A stretch of 64,000 nt of DNA from Papaver somniferum (GCF_003573695.1 NC_039358.1:14694637-14758636); one strand, 5' to 3'; counted from the first letter of the stretch, positions 11,168-23,804 are shown. The notes: generated by a model not told the origin, from the letters alone. A program made the numbers and translations.

Positions 11168-13759
11168 TGAAAAAGCAGGGGTATAATAATCACACCCAAT
11201 ATTTCGTTCGACAATCTTTATGGAATAACTCCAATATAATTTCAAGAGAATCAACTAGACAGTCAGACTCAATCAAGGAAATATATCAAAGAGTTATATC
11301 TATGTTTCTCAATGTAATCAAGGAATCAAACAGATAAAATCCGTGAGCCTGATTATTATGAGAAACAACTTTAACGGCACCAAAGACCAATGTTCAAGTG
11401 TCAATCAATTTCAATCAACAACCAAAGGTTGGATTTACCAATTGATTGAACTACGCACAACCTGTGATATTTCAATTATATAAGCAAATAAAATGCAGAA
11501 AAAAAATAACACAGACACCAGAAGTTTTGTTAACGAGGGAACCGCAAATGCATAAAAACCCCGGACCTTGTCCATATTTGAACACCACATTGTATGTAAG
11601 GCGCTACAGACTCAATCCTACTACAAGTTAACTTCGAACTGGAATGTAGTTGATCCCTAACCAAGTCTTACACTGATTAAGGTACAATCGCGTTCCTTAC
11701 GCCTCTGAATCCCATCAGGATTTTGCGCACTTGATTCCCTTAGCTGATCTCACGCATAACTAAGAGTTGCTACGACGCAAAGTCGAAGACATGATAAACA
11801 AATCTGTCTCCCACAGAAAAGTCTATTCTGATAGATAAATCTGTCTCCCATAGAAATACCTACGAAGTTTTGTTCCGTCCATTGATAAATCAAGGTGAAT
11901 AGGAACCAATTGGTAATCCGGTCTTCTATTCCCGAAGAATATCCTAGAAATATTAATGTCGCCCTAATTTTTTTTTACATAAATATCTCACAGTAACTTA
12001 ACTATATGGTAGTAGAACAAGTTATTGTGGAATCACAAAGAATGAGACGGAGAGCTTTGTGATTATGTTTTATATCTTACCTATCGGAGATAAATCTCGA
12101 GCAAATCTTAGAGAAGATAGTACTCAATATGATAGAACAAGTAAGATCAGAGCACACAAATACAGAGAAAATAGTTGGGTCTGGCTTCAGAATCCCAATG
12201 AAGTTTTCAAGTCGTTAATCTACAATGGTTTTAGGAAAAACCTAGGTTAAAGGAGAATCGACTCTAGTACGCAACTAGTATCACCCAGGAGGTGTGGGGA
12301 TTAGGTTTTTCCAGTTGCTAGAGTTCTCCTTTATATTGTCTTCAAATCAGGGTTTGATAGTTTTGAAACAAAGCAACCAATATTCACCGTTAGATGAAAT
12401 CCTGATTTAAGATTCAAGCTAAGTTTTCTTAAACCCAAAGCAATATATCTCTACTATTATATGGTCTTAGCTTGTTACACACAAATGAAATATACATTCA
12501 TTTAGATGTGGATAATCGTACCGAAACGTGTATATTGAGTTGGCTCAATAACAGTTAATCGAAGTTAGCCATATGAACACTTTTGTATTAACCACATTCA
12601 TCTAACACTTATAGATCAAATGATAATCAAATGAATCTAATTGTTTTACCAATAGAGTTATACAATTTTTTATATTCTCATAGAAGTATACAAGACACAA
12701 TTAAAGAAAAATCGGATTTGATTCAAGAGAATCAATTCATGAACATTTAGCCACGGTTTGCAAAGATTGTATTCCTTAATATGTAAATGTATTTGTTCAT
12801 GAGTATGAAATCATACTTAACCGGTTTTATAACATAAACCAACTTAGTTTACAAACGGATACACAAACTTAAGTTCTGGACTTTGGTCATGTCCGACAGT
12901 TCGCAAACGGGTATGCATACTTTCGTACCGAACCTAACTCAGGTGAAACCGTTCGCATACCGGTATGCAAAATTGGTTCCTGGACTTTGACAGCTAAAAC
13001 CGTTCGCATACTGGTACACAACCTTGGTTCCCGGACCCGAATCATACTACAACTGTTTGCATACTGGTATGCATACTGTGTTATATCCAGACAGTGGTTA
13101 TTTGTTCCAAAATCTCATTTTAATCATTGAAACATCCTTAGGAGACGACGATAGATGTCTCACACAAAAAATTAGCTGATAAGTAATTTTCAAGTGATCG
13201 AATGATCAAAATGAAACATGCCGAGTCTACATCAAATGACTGTCTCACACAAATCATGTAAGATGTTTCAAGGCAATTTTCACATGATCATATTTTGACT
13301 CATTATTTAGTTTCCAACAAATAAATTGTTTTCCAGCTAAACTCGTCAAGAATAATGATGCATGTAGCTAAAGAAAAAAGCTTTCCAACACATATTTCGA
13401 TAAAGCTATAAGCGAGTTAAACTCAGCTCGAAATATCAAATGTGTATAATGTAAAAGTCTATATAGCTATACGACTTAGTGTCATTAGGAGATTGAATAA
13501 AATAGATTTATGAGTGATATATAAGTTTTAGTCTCCACATACCTTTTATTGATGAAGTTGCTCCAAGATCTCCTTAGTAGAACTTCGTCTTCAATCAATG
13601 AAAGTTGTGAAGTCTAAAGCTCAACTACACATTCTATCATAATCCGAGACATGACTATAAGTAGACTAGAAATCAATACTTATAGTTTTGATCACCTAAA
13701 CTTCACAAACAAGCTTGAAATAGCAATGCTTGCGAGTTCGACCGAGTAGTGCTCTAACA
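11168..13759 (-). mobile_element. 5' LTR of a large-LTR Copia element
   Basis: On the + strand it begins TGAAAAAGCAGGGGTATAA and ends GAGTAGTGCTCTAACA, so the - strand LTR starts TGTTAGAGC and ends TTTTTCA (2,592 bp). The primer site next to its 3' end makes this a 5' LTR. Internal marks shared with the other copies are the 'cagacaccagaagttttgtt' block near 11510 and short repeats with GGTATGCATAC at about 12895-13080. Small open frames inside it are not genes. Confidence 0.85.
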
Positions 13760-16700
13760 AGATTTAGAAACGATTAGCGCAAGAGTCTCAAAAGATCGGG
13801 ACACATCAAGACCATTCAACTCCCCAAACCCACAACATAACATGTTATTACTTGGGATTAGGTGACTAGAGACCATTTTTGAAAATCATGAAGGGGACTT
13901 ATTCGTGACTCGAGAAATCTCGCATCTCTCTTTCGTATCGTCGAATTCTCCTTCATCAGCATCTTCTAAGTACTCAACAATTACAATTATATCCCAGATC
14001 CTGACTGAAGATAAGATGTTTTAGGGTTTTATACGCGTGTAACATGACTATATAAAGTAGAAGAAGCATTCAAATTATTCCTCAACAATAAACGAACGTA
14101 TAGGAGACAAACTAGGGTTCTAAATCGGTTTGAGGAGGAGTCTATAGTTTCCACTCTACTCAGACGCGACTCATACTTTAGTCACATAACTCTTCGAACT
14201 GATACAAATGGGTAGAGAATTCGATAACACGCCCTTGATGAAAAATATTCGTCTATGTCTCTCCTACCACGTGTTAAAAGGGAATGATGTTTCGAAAACT
14301 GGTCCAAGAGATATCATCAAAATACTTGAATGAATAGCTGTTGTAAAACAATATATTTCCGAGCTCAACTTTGCGTGCACTTATCACCTGAAAAAAATCT
14401 CCAGATATTAATTTTTCTCTCTATAATATATGAAAGGCATGTCTTTTATGTTCGATAGTTGGGGTCAACCACTGAAATCAGACGTCAAACGATTTTTTAC
14501 AACCTCTGGAGTGAAGATCGCGCAAGGAAGGACTTCCTATTACGAATTTTTCTTGGGGTTTTCACCTACTCGCATATGCAACAGAGATATATAGGGTTTG
14601 CACAAATTAAGTACTCGTGAGGGTCTTTTTCCTTTACCAGATGCATACGGAAAAGGTCCAGAAAAGGAAAATATCAAACCTAAATAACAGAGGCCCCTAA
14701 AGAAAATCTCTTGCTTCATGTTCAGCTGCTTTACTTTGACCTCTGCATCTCGAGACATCTACTTAGAATGTTCCATCTCTTCATCTACCATGCTTCATTC
14801 CATAATAAGAAACTCTCTAAAATACGAGTACCCGAACTCATCAACTCACGCCGGCAAATCTTGGCAGAATTGACACCCTCGCAACCACCTCATATTGAAA
14901 GCAAAGATTCTCATGGGTTGTCACCAAGTTTCCCAGGTTTACAAGATCATCATAAGAAAGACCGTTCGGAGTTATCATTCTCATGATATAATTCGTCGCC
15001 CTCCTCATTCGCATTCTACCAAGGTCGAACTCGTTCTCACCATGAAGAGTACTCTACAAATAAAGAGAAGATTAGATAAGGCTGCACAGTTCAAACTACA
15101 TAAGTTAGAATAAAGGGAGCAACAACACAGGACAATGGTTTGATTTACATGAAGAACGGTCTTTTCCTCTAAAACATTGTCTTCATACAGTCCCTTCAAG
15201 CTTTGTCACATCCAATCCCTTCAAGCCTTAACCTCTCCTAATCTCTTCAAGCCGTGTCTTCTCCTAATCCCTTCAAGCATACCCTCATGCCTAGAGTCAT
15301 ATACTTATCAAGAAATCCATCTCACATCTCAATAGATATTCGTGGATTTATTTTGGTCCACACTTTAACAAAGGATCAAGGAAAATACGTTTTCTTCGCG
15401 ACAAAGGGTATAAACATAAAATCAAATGACGAGCATGTCTCAGACCAAGGGAAGAAAAAATCACAACCTATTTTAATATAAGGAAGCCTAATGAAGTAAT
15501 AATACTCCAAGGGTCATGCTTTAGGATTCGTGACATGCTAAGAGTTCAAGGATTGCAAAGATTCCACTTACAATTAGGATTGATGTACACGACAGTGTGA
15601 AGATGTGCTAACTGGTAATAATACGTAAGGAATTTTAAAGTACTCTCTTAAGAAAATATGTTCCCCTATGTCTATGATAAAACATATCAAAGGGTGCATA
15701 AAACGGGCAAGCGATCTAGGACACGTGGTCCCAACACCAAAGTAAGTGCAATCTAAAAAATCCTGAAATTTTTATACGGGATTTCTGAAGTCAAAAGTAT
15801 ACACAGATTTGATTAGCAAAACGAACTCAGAATCAAGTGATTCCTTTTAAATTATAAATAGTATCCTCTTACCTTTCAAATTTGGTGCCACGGACTCAAA
15901 TCAGATTCTATATGAAGAGTTTACAGTCATTCTACGGAAGTTTCTCAAAACTGAAGATTTCCGACGAACACCCAAACGAAGAGTCATAATACAAACATAA
16001 CGTGTTAATAAAGGATGGAACGACCTCCATACCTAGTGCACGCCCGAAAGAGTTAGAAAATAGTTCTATTTTCAATCCTAGCTCAAAAGTGAAGCCATCA
16101 AGAAAAAGGAAAAGGAATTAGAGCCAAAAGAGATTATTAAAGGAATTTGGCATAAATAAGGAAACCTAAGTTTCCCTTCTTCCAAAACCTCTCTAGACTG
16201 TGTCCAAGCCTCTCCCATGCGTATGAATGCTCTCCCGGGAAAGTGTGACATCACTTATTCTCTCGGATTTTTTTCAGAGGGACCAAAGTCGAAGAGAATT
16301 AGGGTTTTGACGAAATTAGTCGTAATTTCAAGAATTTGACGAAAAAAGGATTTATTCTAAAAGAGAGGAGTTGAGCCTATCCTCATTATCTTGGAAAGTT
16401 CTATACACCTATTTAAACCCCCTTTACCTCATCACTATTCAATAGAAACAAATTCATAAGGGATTTTAACCAAAATACCCTTATTTCACAATTTTGAATA
16501 TTTTGAAAGAGAAAGGCCTAATGCAATCATAGACCGAACAAGCTCTCATATACGCATTCCAAAGTCCTTATACACATGAATATTGAGTTCTCTAAGTGTT
16601 CGAAGAACAGCGGGATTGAAACAGAATATAGAAAAGCAGAATTTCAGAGAAAATAAAAGGAATCTAACTCAAACAAGGAAGTTCGAGTTCATAATTTCCA

Positions 16701-17559
16701 AAAGCAAGACCATACACGTTCCTCTCTCCCTATCTCAAGACGTGACTATGCCTAAGGTATCTCACGAAGTCTCTCATGACATAAAATCGGGTTTATATTA
16801 TTTTTTGACGAAAATACCCTTGGTTTCAAAAGTAGGTATTTTCACTAAGAAAGAGGTATCTGATTGGTACAAGAAATTAAAAATGTTCTCATCATACAAG
16901 GTTCCGACTCCACAATATATATGCACACCTTATAAGCCTCGCCAAGCCTCTTCCGAGTGTCTGAAGGAGTCAAACGCGAACAAAAGAGAAATTAGGATTT
17001 AGGTACAATACAAGCCTGAATTCAGTATTTACATGGATAGGGACTCCGTAACTTCAAAATTAAGTGAATATATTTTCCCATGGATATTCACCAACATCAA
17101 GGTCAGCCATGAAGCCGTTCAAAAATTCTCTCTTCCCCACATACTCGCCTATACAAACTCGGAAGCTCGGGGATGCACAAAGAGAGAAAATTAGGGTTTG
17201 GGCCAAGTAAACCCTAATTAACAAATTCCATTCTCTCAAGATAGAAACTTTGTATCATCAAGACTTCATTATCATGTCATTAACCCTAACACAAAATACC
17301 AGGAAGTTCCAAAGTCCAGAATCGATTCCAAGATCGAGAGTCAAAGCAATCGAAGACTAAACATCAATTCGGGGACTCCGCAACTCTAGAATACCAAGTG
17401 GATGAATGATTTGTCACCATCTATATACTCATCATAGAACAATCAAGTTTCTACTTTGAGTAGGGGATCTAATGTAGATGGTGAAATTTGGATAAGGGGC
17501 AAAATCGTCATTTCAAGACCATATAAAAAACTCAACTCTCACGGAGAGATTAATCCATT

Positions 17560-18165
17560 GGTCCTCAAGGCACTCATAGCCACGATTTCTAGTATATGTC
17601 CCCACAAGACACTACTGGTCGTGATGCGGTGATTCCTAGCACACATCCCCGCGAGATATTGCTGATCACGTAGGTTCTGTAGAACGTAAAACGTCCCCGA
17701 CAGACTTATGAACCAGAACAACCACAATTCCAGCATGTCTTCGCGAGACACATCTGATTGTGATACCATGGTTCCTAGTATACATCCTCGACCAGATACT
17801 GCTGGTCATGTAGGCTCTGTAGATGCGTAAAAACGTCCACGACGGACTTATCACCCAGAGCGGAGATATGCATGTCTCTTGTAAGCACGAGTAACCCTAT
17901 TTGATATCAAGGAATGATTCCTAGTACATCATCGCGAGATACACTAGTTATGTCTGCTCTAAGCTCTGACTCGACTTACTGAGGTTTCCGAATAATTCCT
18001 AGGACATCCCTGCGAGATACGCTGGTTATTATGCCTCCGGGCCCTTTCTACAGACTCCTAGAACGTCATTTCGAGATACACTGGTCTTGTTGGCCCCATC
18101 ATATGGACACACAGTTGATTCCTTGCACATCTCTGTAAGATACGCTGGTCAAAGACAAGTGAGCC
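17560..18165. repeat. Degenerate tandem motif (CGCGAGATACGCTGGT)
   Basis: A motif of the form ATTCCTAG-ACATC-CGCGAGATACGCTGGT recurs about eight times at irregular spacing of 55-130 bp (for example near 17625, 17780, 17910, 17995, 18060 and 18120), each followed by a variable stretch. Copies differ at many positions, so the array is old or under relaxed homogenisation. Confidence 0.6.
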
Positions 18166-18279
18166 AAAGTCTCGCAGAGACATTAATCGGAAGTACAAAG
18201 CCTTTTCTCTCTTTTCATGACGAGTCTCAGCTGACCAAAGAGAGATTCAGATCCGTTAAGAAAATCTTCGTTGATATTT

Positions 18280-18392
18280 ACATCTCTCTGCAAAATCTCG
18301 GAGAGATACAAATCTCTCTTTAAAATCTTGGAGAGATTCAAATCTCTCTGCAAAATCTCGGAGAGATTCAAATCTCTGGGGAAATCTCAGAC
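18280..18392. repeat. Short palindromic tandem repeat (GAGAGATTCAAATCTCTC)
   Basis: About three units of roughly 35 bp, with AAAATCTCGGAGAGATTCAAATCTCT-like sequence, follow each other. Each has a self-complementary core, GAGAGATTCAAATCTCTC. Both strands give short open frames of repeated sense, which are artefacts. Confidence 0.75.
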
Positions 18393-19631
18393 AAGGATGA
18401 ATATTCCCCATGATAGGTACGAGCCTCATGTAGGAATCGAGTCTCTTTTTAAGACTCTCCACACGAATTCCGAGGAATCTCATGCCTTTTCACGTGACTC
18501 ATCCTAGTTATTCTTACAGATCGGAAAATATATCTCTATCTTGGCCAACTCGGCTAAAGAGGATATTTCTGTCTCTACATATCATCACAAAGGCTGACTC
18601 ATTTTCACACAAATGGGGGATAACAATTAGGGTTTTGGTCTGGAGGTCTATGGTACGTGTGAGAAATACCCAGCTTATTTCTCACCGCAGAAGAGAGTAA
18701 AGATGGTGGAATAATGAGATAAACTCAATCTAGTTATCACTATTCCTGAAAAGACGAGAGAATTGCTTTGCACGACACGAAAAGCAATCCTTATCTTCAC
18801 TGACTTGAGATCAGAGAATTCAGATTTCTCCAAGCTACGATCAACTTTCTCATAACCTCTCAGAGCAATTCTTCTTCAAACCATAGAATTCTCTGATCTC
18901 TCTGTTCATCTGCTTCCCTCCCTAAGACTCTTCCTTGTTACTGAAGTAGCCTTTGAACGGACGATGTGCGTGGTTTAGGCGAAGACTGTTCGTGCTCAAT
19001 CTTATGTCACTCACTTTCAGAATCCCTAGAATCCCACTTTAGCCTCTCACCTATTTTAGGTAACTACAGGTGTTCAAACTAGACGAGGTCCCACAATTTC
19101 CTAAAAAATTTATAGTTTCCTCGTTAACAAAATTTCGGATGTCTTGCTTTTTTTGAAATATCAAAAATAGTACGTTAATCAACCTAGGAAACTCAAAATA
19201 TCACGACATAATAGGATACAAAGATCTTTTCTATTGATGAAATTATCCATACAACTCCACGAAAAAGTTGGTGGTATGTACCCTCTCATTTTCAAGTGTT
19301 TTCACTATAGTTAAAGAGTGACTGCATGCTCGACTATTGGAAAGTCATGCGATACATCTTCGACCGCCATAGAAACATCCATCCTATTTTTCCATCTGCA
19401 CCATAAATAGCAAATTTGCCATTTGCCGATCCATAAGAATAGCCTTAACGGGCTTTAAAATGGTAAGCTTTGGAAACCCATAAGTAAAATGGGTATTGTA
19501 TATCATTCTCCCTAGTCAAAATTTAGATGACCCCTTAACTGACAGAGGTTCTTTCTTTAACAGAATCCACCCTCATCATCTACTCCCAGATTTCCTCTCT
19601 GAATTTCACTTTGAGATTTTCTTTAAGCGGT

Positions 19632-21542
19632 ATGGCTGCCACTGTATCCTTTTCTGCTGCTGCAGTTCTAGCCAGAAATGGGAAACCCTTATGCCGTTCT
19701 GTCAAGACTTTTTGTTTCCGTCGCACCATTTTCAACTACTTTTCTTCTTCTTGCACCAGAAACGTTAAACCTTTATCAGCAATTGTAAATTCTTCTTCTT
19801 CCTCCTCTTCGTTTTCCCCCTTATTGGAATCTACACAAAGAAGATTCTGTCGTTCTGCACCATCTGAAACAGCAGCAGGTATCAATACAGCTGCTGAAGA
19901 TGTAACCCTTGATTCTACTGTGTCATCTCCTACTGAAGTGGAGGAAGAAAAGGAAGAGGAGGACCCAATTAAAAAATCAGCAGCAGCATTGGATATTAGG
20001 GTTGGAAAAATTCTTAAAGCTTGGCTACATCCTGAGGCAGATTCTCTTTATATTGAAGAAGTTGATTGTGGGGAACCAGAACCAAGAACAATTTGCAGTG
20101 GACTTGTTAAGTATGTCCCTTTAGATCAACTTCAGGTAATAATCAAATCATCTCAATTTTTATTTTATTTTTGGTCTGATATTACCATTGCAAGTGCTTG
20201 GAAATTGAAATTTGTTAATTTCACTGGGTGCCAAATGCATATGTTTTTATGCAACATTGTGGGTGCAAAAACTCTTGAATTATGAAGTTGAACTTGATTA
20301 TGTGTTTTGGTATGGAGTCAGAAAGTTGTATCAACTGCAATTTCATTAACAGAATGAATCGCCTGAAATTACACGAAAACGAGGTAGTGTCATTGGTACT
20401 TTTCTGGTCAAAGTGTATCTTATCTTATCTTTTGATATCGGCTTTTAGCAGTTTGACATAATGCATTTTCAGTTATAGGTAGGCATGCATTTGATTTTAG
20501 AGTGGCAAAGATTTGGAATGTTCTATTTGTCATGAATTCGTGTGATCTATTACAACTGATGATTCCATGCGGTTTGTGTTCACGGCTTTCTTATAGTCAT
20601 AGATCCATAAAAGTTTCACATATAGCGATAGACGACTCTGACGAGGAACTCTGGTTTCAAGATTACTGCAATGTTTGCTTCTCGTTTATGGTATCTCTTG
20701 TACTCTATTAGAGTTGAAACTGATGGTTTCAATTGGCCGACTCATGTGTCTGCAGGATGCACAAGTGATTGTCCTTGCTAATCTTAAGTCTCGGAACATG
20801 TGTGGTGTCAAGTCAAATGGAATGCTTCTGTGTGCTTCCGATGCTTCTCATGAGAATGTCGAGCTTCTTCAGGCTCCAGAAGGTTCAATTCCTGGGGAGA
20901 GAATATGGTTCGGCACAGAAGATGAAAAAAATAGCTCTGAACCTGCCTCTCCTAATCAGGTATATTGCAACCAACATTTCAAAGTTTTATCTTATTTCGT
21001 TTTTTTTTTTCTTCTCTTCTTCAATTGGAATCCACAAGTTTTTACTTTTATTTTTCCCTTGTTTATAGACTTTTTTGCTCATTAATGCAATCTGACCCTT
21101 GGACCTTCTAAGTACTGCACAGAAATTATTAGTATTTTGTTGGCAAAGGCCAAAAGTCAGCGGTTGAGGGGGTTTTCTCTGTTAAGCTAATTATTAGATA
21201 CCCTGAGAACAGCTATATAATCTGCGGAGAAGTGTTCATGTTCGCAGTTAGCTTGGGACTGTGACTGTAATATTGGGAGTGCATGTATTCGAAATTTATC
21301 CATGATAACATTCTTGGTTGTAGTTGTCTGTTTATTTTTTCTGTTGCTCAACTTACTCTTGTATTTTGTTAGTAATTCTTCTCTTTTATGACCTGCAGAT
21401 TCAAAAGAAAAAGATTTGGGAAGCAGTGAAGCCTCATATGAAGACTGATAGTAGTTGTGTTGCTGCCGTTGGGGTGCATCCTATGAGGACATCTGCTGGC
21501 TTAGTTGTATGCAAATCTTTGCGCGACGGGAATGTATCTTGA
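19632..21542 (+). CDS. tRNA-binding OB-fold (EMAPII/Trbp111-like) protein, organelle-targeted
   Basis: Three exons (19632-20135, 20756-20959, 21399-21542) joined by GT-AG introns of 620 and 439 bp, both phase 0, give a 283-residue protein. The ATG at 19632 is chosen because the in-frame codon upstream (19611) is TTG. Residues 1 to about 75 are rich in Ser, Ala and Arg and poor in acids, as in a plastid or mitochondrial transit peptide. An acidic linker (EEEKEEEDP) follows. From residue 121 (DIRVGKI) to about 221 (PGERIWFG) there is a typical tRNA_bind OB fold, with [23 protein letters not shown] and LCAS motifs. The tail ([15 protein letters not shown] ... MRTSAGL) matches the C-terminus of plant members, which bind tRNA or structured nucleic acid. 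Similar domains occur fused to or associated with Met- and Tyr-tRNA synthetases; this gene carries the domain alone. All hallmark motifs are intact, so it is probably active. The exact role is inferred. Confidence 0.93.
20136..20755 (+). other. Intron 1 of the tRNA-binding protein gene
   Basis: It begins GTAATA after the codons for LDQLQ and ends TGTCTGCAG before [10 protein letters not shown]. Removing it restores an uninterrupted OB-fold sequence, which is the main proof of the splice. Open frames inside it are not genes. Confidence 0.9.
20960..21398 (+). other. Intron 2 of the tRNA-binding protein gene
   Basis: It begins GTATAT after ...ASPNQ and ends GACCTGCAG before IQKKKIWEA. It is rich in T, with a clear pyrimidine run near its start. 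Confidence 0.9.
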
Positions 21543-22068
21543 TAAACTAAGGTTGGACTCCAAAATGCACGGTTTCTTTATTTGACGCTATCGAGGGTGT
21601 TTTATACGTGGCACCATGGTGGTAAGTGTTCTACATTGTGAAAGGTTAATAATGTTTTCAAATATTTTACGACAGATAGACAAGTTCTATCTAATTTTGC
21701 TTTTGGGTAGTCTATTGCTTACTTGCTGTACGTGGTGCAAGTGCCCAAAGTTGTTCAATGCCACACTTGCATCTCATACTGATTGGAAGGTGACTTGTGT
21801 TCATGTCACATTCGAGACAGTTCATGTACATTTGATTCAAATTATTAGCTATGTTATCTGCACATCAATTGAATTATAAATGGAAGATCATAGTATATTG
21901 TTTAACCATTTGAACTTTCTTCCTCAAAAAACAAACAAAAAAAACTAGTCATGAGATGTTCCACTACAACATTTGCAAAATCTGAAAGCAATCCCCGGAA
22001 TAGGAATCGCTGTTCAATTCTCTGTTAGCTTGCTTGATGGTTCAAATGATAAAAGAAAGACTGTTTTT

Positions 22069-22437
22069 CTAAAATAACTTAATTCCCCCGCGAACACGAA
22101 TAGTCTTTCCTGATGATGACGATGAGGAGGACTTGTCATTGGCACGTTGTTTTGGTTCAATCTCCATTCGCTGAATCCAACTAAGAATTTGGTGATTCTT
22201 CATTAGAGACATCATACCATGAAACCACATCTGAATGAACAAAAGAACGGAAGAAAAGAAAAGATGAAACAAAAGATTTCTTCGCTGTCGCTGCGTGTCT
22301 GAAGATTGACCGCCGCAGGTATTGTCTGATCCTTCTTCGAAGATCGTCTCGAGCTTTGATGATAAAGTAGAGGGCTTTTGTGGAGAAATGAGCAATGCTG
22401 GTGCAACTTCAATCCAAGGACTCACCCTCCTTTCCAT
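22069..22437 (-). CDS. Small protein of unknown function with spliced leader
   Basis: The ATG at 22437 opens a 122-codon frame beginning MERRVSPWIEVAPALLISPQ and ending GKTIRVRGGIKLF. I do not recognise the family. Visible traits are a conserved-looking N-terminus, an acidic patch (ETIFEEGSD), a central hydrophobic run (LLFHLFFSSVLLFI, possible membrane segment) and a serine run before a basic tail. Evidence that it is a real gene: a perfect AAG|GTAAGC donor (22537/22536) and a TATAG acceptor (22440) bound a 97-bp leader intron just before the ATG, and a TATA box lies about 120 bp further upstream. The hydrophobic run is coded by a T-rich stretch ending CATTCAG, which resembles an acceptor site; I could not find a donor that keeps the frame, but a different splice form is possible. 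It ends 527 bp from the neighbouring gene, facing it. Confidence 0.6.
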   Translation of the reverse strand: MERRVSPWIEVAPALLISPQKPSTLSSKLETIFEEGSDNTCGGQSSDTQRQRRNLLFHLFFSSVLLFIQMWFHGMMSLMKNHQILSWIQRMEIEPKQRANDKSSSSSSSGKTIRVRGGIKLF

Positions 22438-22439
22438 TT

Positions 22440-22536
22440 CTATAAACAAACGATAAGAAGATTACTTCTGAGAATTGGATTTGCGATCTTAACGTAAGGT
22501 TAGAGAAGGACTGTTCAAACTCCTCCTCTTGCTTAC
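22440..22536 (-). other. Leader (5' UTR) intron
   Basis: On the - strand the sequence AAG|GTAAGC starts the intron and TTTGTTTATAG|AA ends it, 2 bases before the ATG. Length 97 bp, normal for plants. Leader introns of this kind often raise expression. Confidence 0.7.
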
Positions 22537-22655
22537 CTTAATCAAGGCTTTTAAAAATTGTGAAATGCAGAGGAGAAAGGGAAAATGATTATGATATTTT
22601 GTTAATGTTTTTGCTGATGGGTTTTAATGGAAAGAAATGAATGGAATTTAAAGTG

Positions 22656-22663
22656 TTTATATA
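22656..22663 (-). promoter_or_regulatory. TATA box of the small - strand gene
   Basis: The - strand reads CCTATATAAACAC. A start site about 30 bp downstream, near 22625, would give a leader exon of about 90 nt that ends at the donor site at 22537. Confidence 0.6.
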
Positions 22664-22699
22664 GGAAGTGTTAAGGGAGGGAAAGAGGGAAATTCGAAC

Positions 22700-23740
22700 C
22701 TAGAAAAGCAAATGAGAGGTTGCAAATTTAAGGGTGTCAATTGGAACACGCTGTCAAAACGAAAATTAGCTGATTCTGCAAAGAGATTTTTATGGTTGAC
22801 CGTACAATTTTGTTCTGTGGTGTGTTGGTTGGGGGCTGTCCACGCTGACCGGAGAAATAATGAGCGCACAAATGTGGGGAGGAGCCAAGGGTTGAAAAGT
22901 GGACGGCTAATGGACAACACTAACAAAAATTATTTTTTACATAAACGATGCTGACAGTTTTTCTTCTATTTTCTTTTTTACTGAAACGGGCAACATCCGC
23001 AAAAAAGAAACTCTTTTCTTTTTCTTTTTTTAAACCAAAAAAAAAGGAAAAAAAAAAACTCTTCATAGGCTTTTGGGTTAAAGACAAAAAGGAGAGGAGG
23101 AATGAGAGAGTAAGGCAGCTTAGTACGAGAGAAAATAAAGCATAAAGGAAAGAGTTGATCTAAGTGATCCCTTAGAAAGTTGAACGGTTGAGAGTTGACC
23201 TAAACTCTCAATGTCTAAATCCTTAGTTAAAGCTTCGCAAAGCTTTCAAGTGTAGTTTGGTTCTATATACCTCAAACATGAAAATATATTCTCGATCTCC
23301 AACAAGTCATATATTCTAGGTACATAATCATAAGCATGTATCTATATTTTTGATAAGATAAATTATAAATATTCTCCCTTTAATTATGAAGCAGGAGCCG
23401 ATCTTACAATTGAACGGTTGATGGGTGCCTAACACCTTCCCAACTCGTACTGGATTGTTCTTTCCCGGATTCTTTATTTTGTTTTCTTAAAAGAATTCAA
23501 CCTAGTTAAAAGGGGTTTTGATTCCCCTTTTCCAGGTGGAGACTTCAAAACAATTCTCTTCTTTGCGGAGATAGCTCTTATCAAAGAACTAGTAAGATGT
23601 TATCTCTATACTTTTTGTGCGGTGAACATTCACCAATGGATGAGCACATCTTGCATCTTTACCCCTCGACTATACCACACCACAAATAGAGTTCGAAAAT
23701 GCGTCGACTTCGGCAGACTCATGTCTCATGCAAGGTAGTA
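22700..23740. other. Intergenic DNA with purine/pyrimidine runs
   Basis: Nothing definite is seen. The part at 22985-23065 is a mixed poly(A)/poly(T)-rich run (CTTTTTCTTTTTTT then AAAAAAAAAGGAAAAAAAAA). The open frames here follow from that composition. Confidence 0.5.
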
Positions 23741-23743
23741 AAT

Positions 23744-23804
23744 ATCGGTTGTATCAACCGATATTATAGGTTTTTATCGTGTATCGGAAAAAACCTATAC
23801 GATA
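23744..23804. repeat. TATCG-rich repeat, left part
   Basis: The sequence is made of TATCGG, CCGATA and CGATAT words in both orientations (for example ATCGGTTGTATCAACCGAT). It is continued at 26387-26790, beyond the LTR inserted between the two parts. Confidence 0.6.

Larger units (their letters stand above)
13760..19250. other. Non-coding repeat relic, probably old LTR retroelement
   Basis: No domain is found in 5.5 kb. Several open frames of 60-139 codons (for example 16583-17002) read through low-complexity, repeat-like sequence and lack homology that I can recognise. Phrases such as 'ggggactccgcaactct' recur, and the right end near 19075-19140 has an 'actagacgaggtccc ... cctcgttaacaaaatttcgg' block like the 3' portion of the large LTRs. 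It is best read as the decayed untranslated or LTR part of another retroelement. Confidence 0.4.

Noticed and set aside
14711..15199. Overlapping open frames on both strands
   Set aside because: They overlap each other in different frames and no domain is visible; the region is repeat-like.
16583..17002. 139-codon open frame
   Set aside because: Reads through repetitive non-coding DNA with no domain; composition is like its surroundings.
18256..18507. Repeated short protein on both strands
   Set aside because: By-product of the palindromic GAGAGATTCAAATCTCTC repeat.
19611..19632. Earlier start of the tRNA-binding protein
   Set aside because: The codon at 19611 is TTG; the ATG at 19632 is the first proper start and lies in a good context (GGTATGG).
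22231..22310. Second intron inside the small - strand gene
   Set aside because: The acceptor-like end is good, but the only donor near (GCG|GTCAAT) gives an 80-bp intron that breaks the frame.
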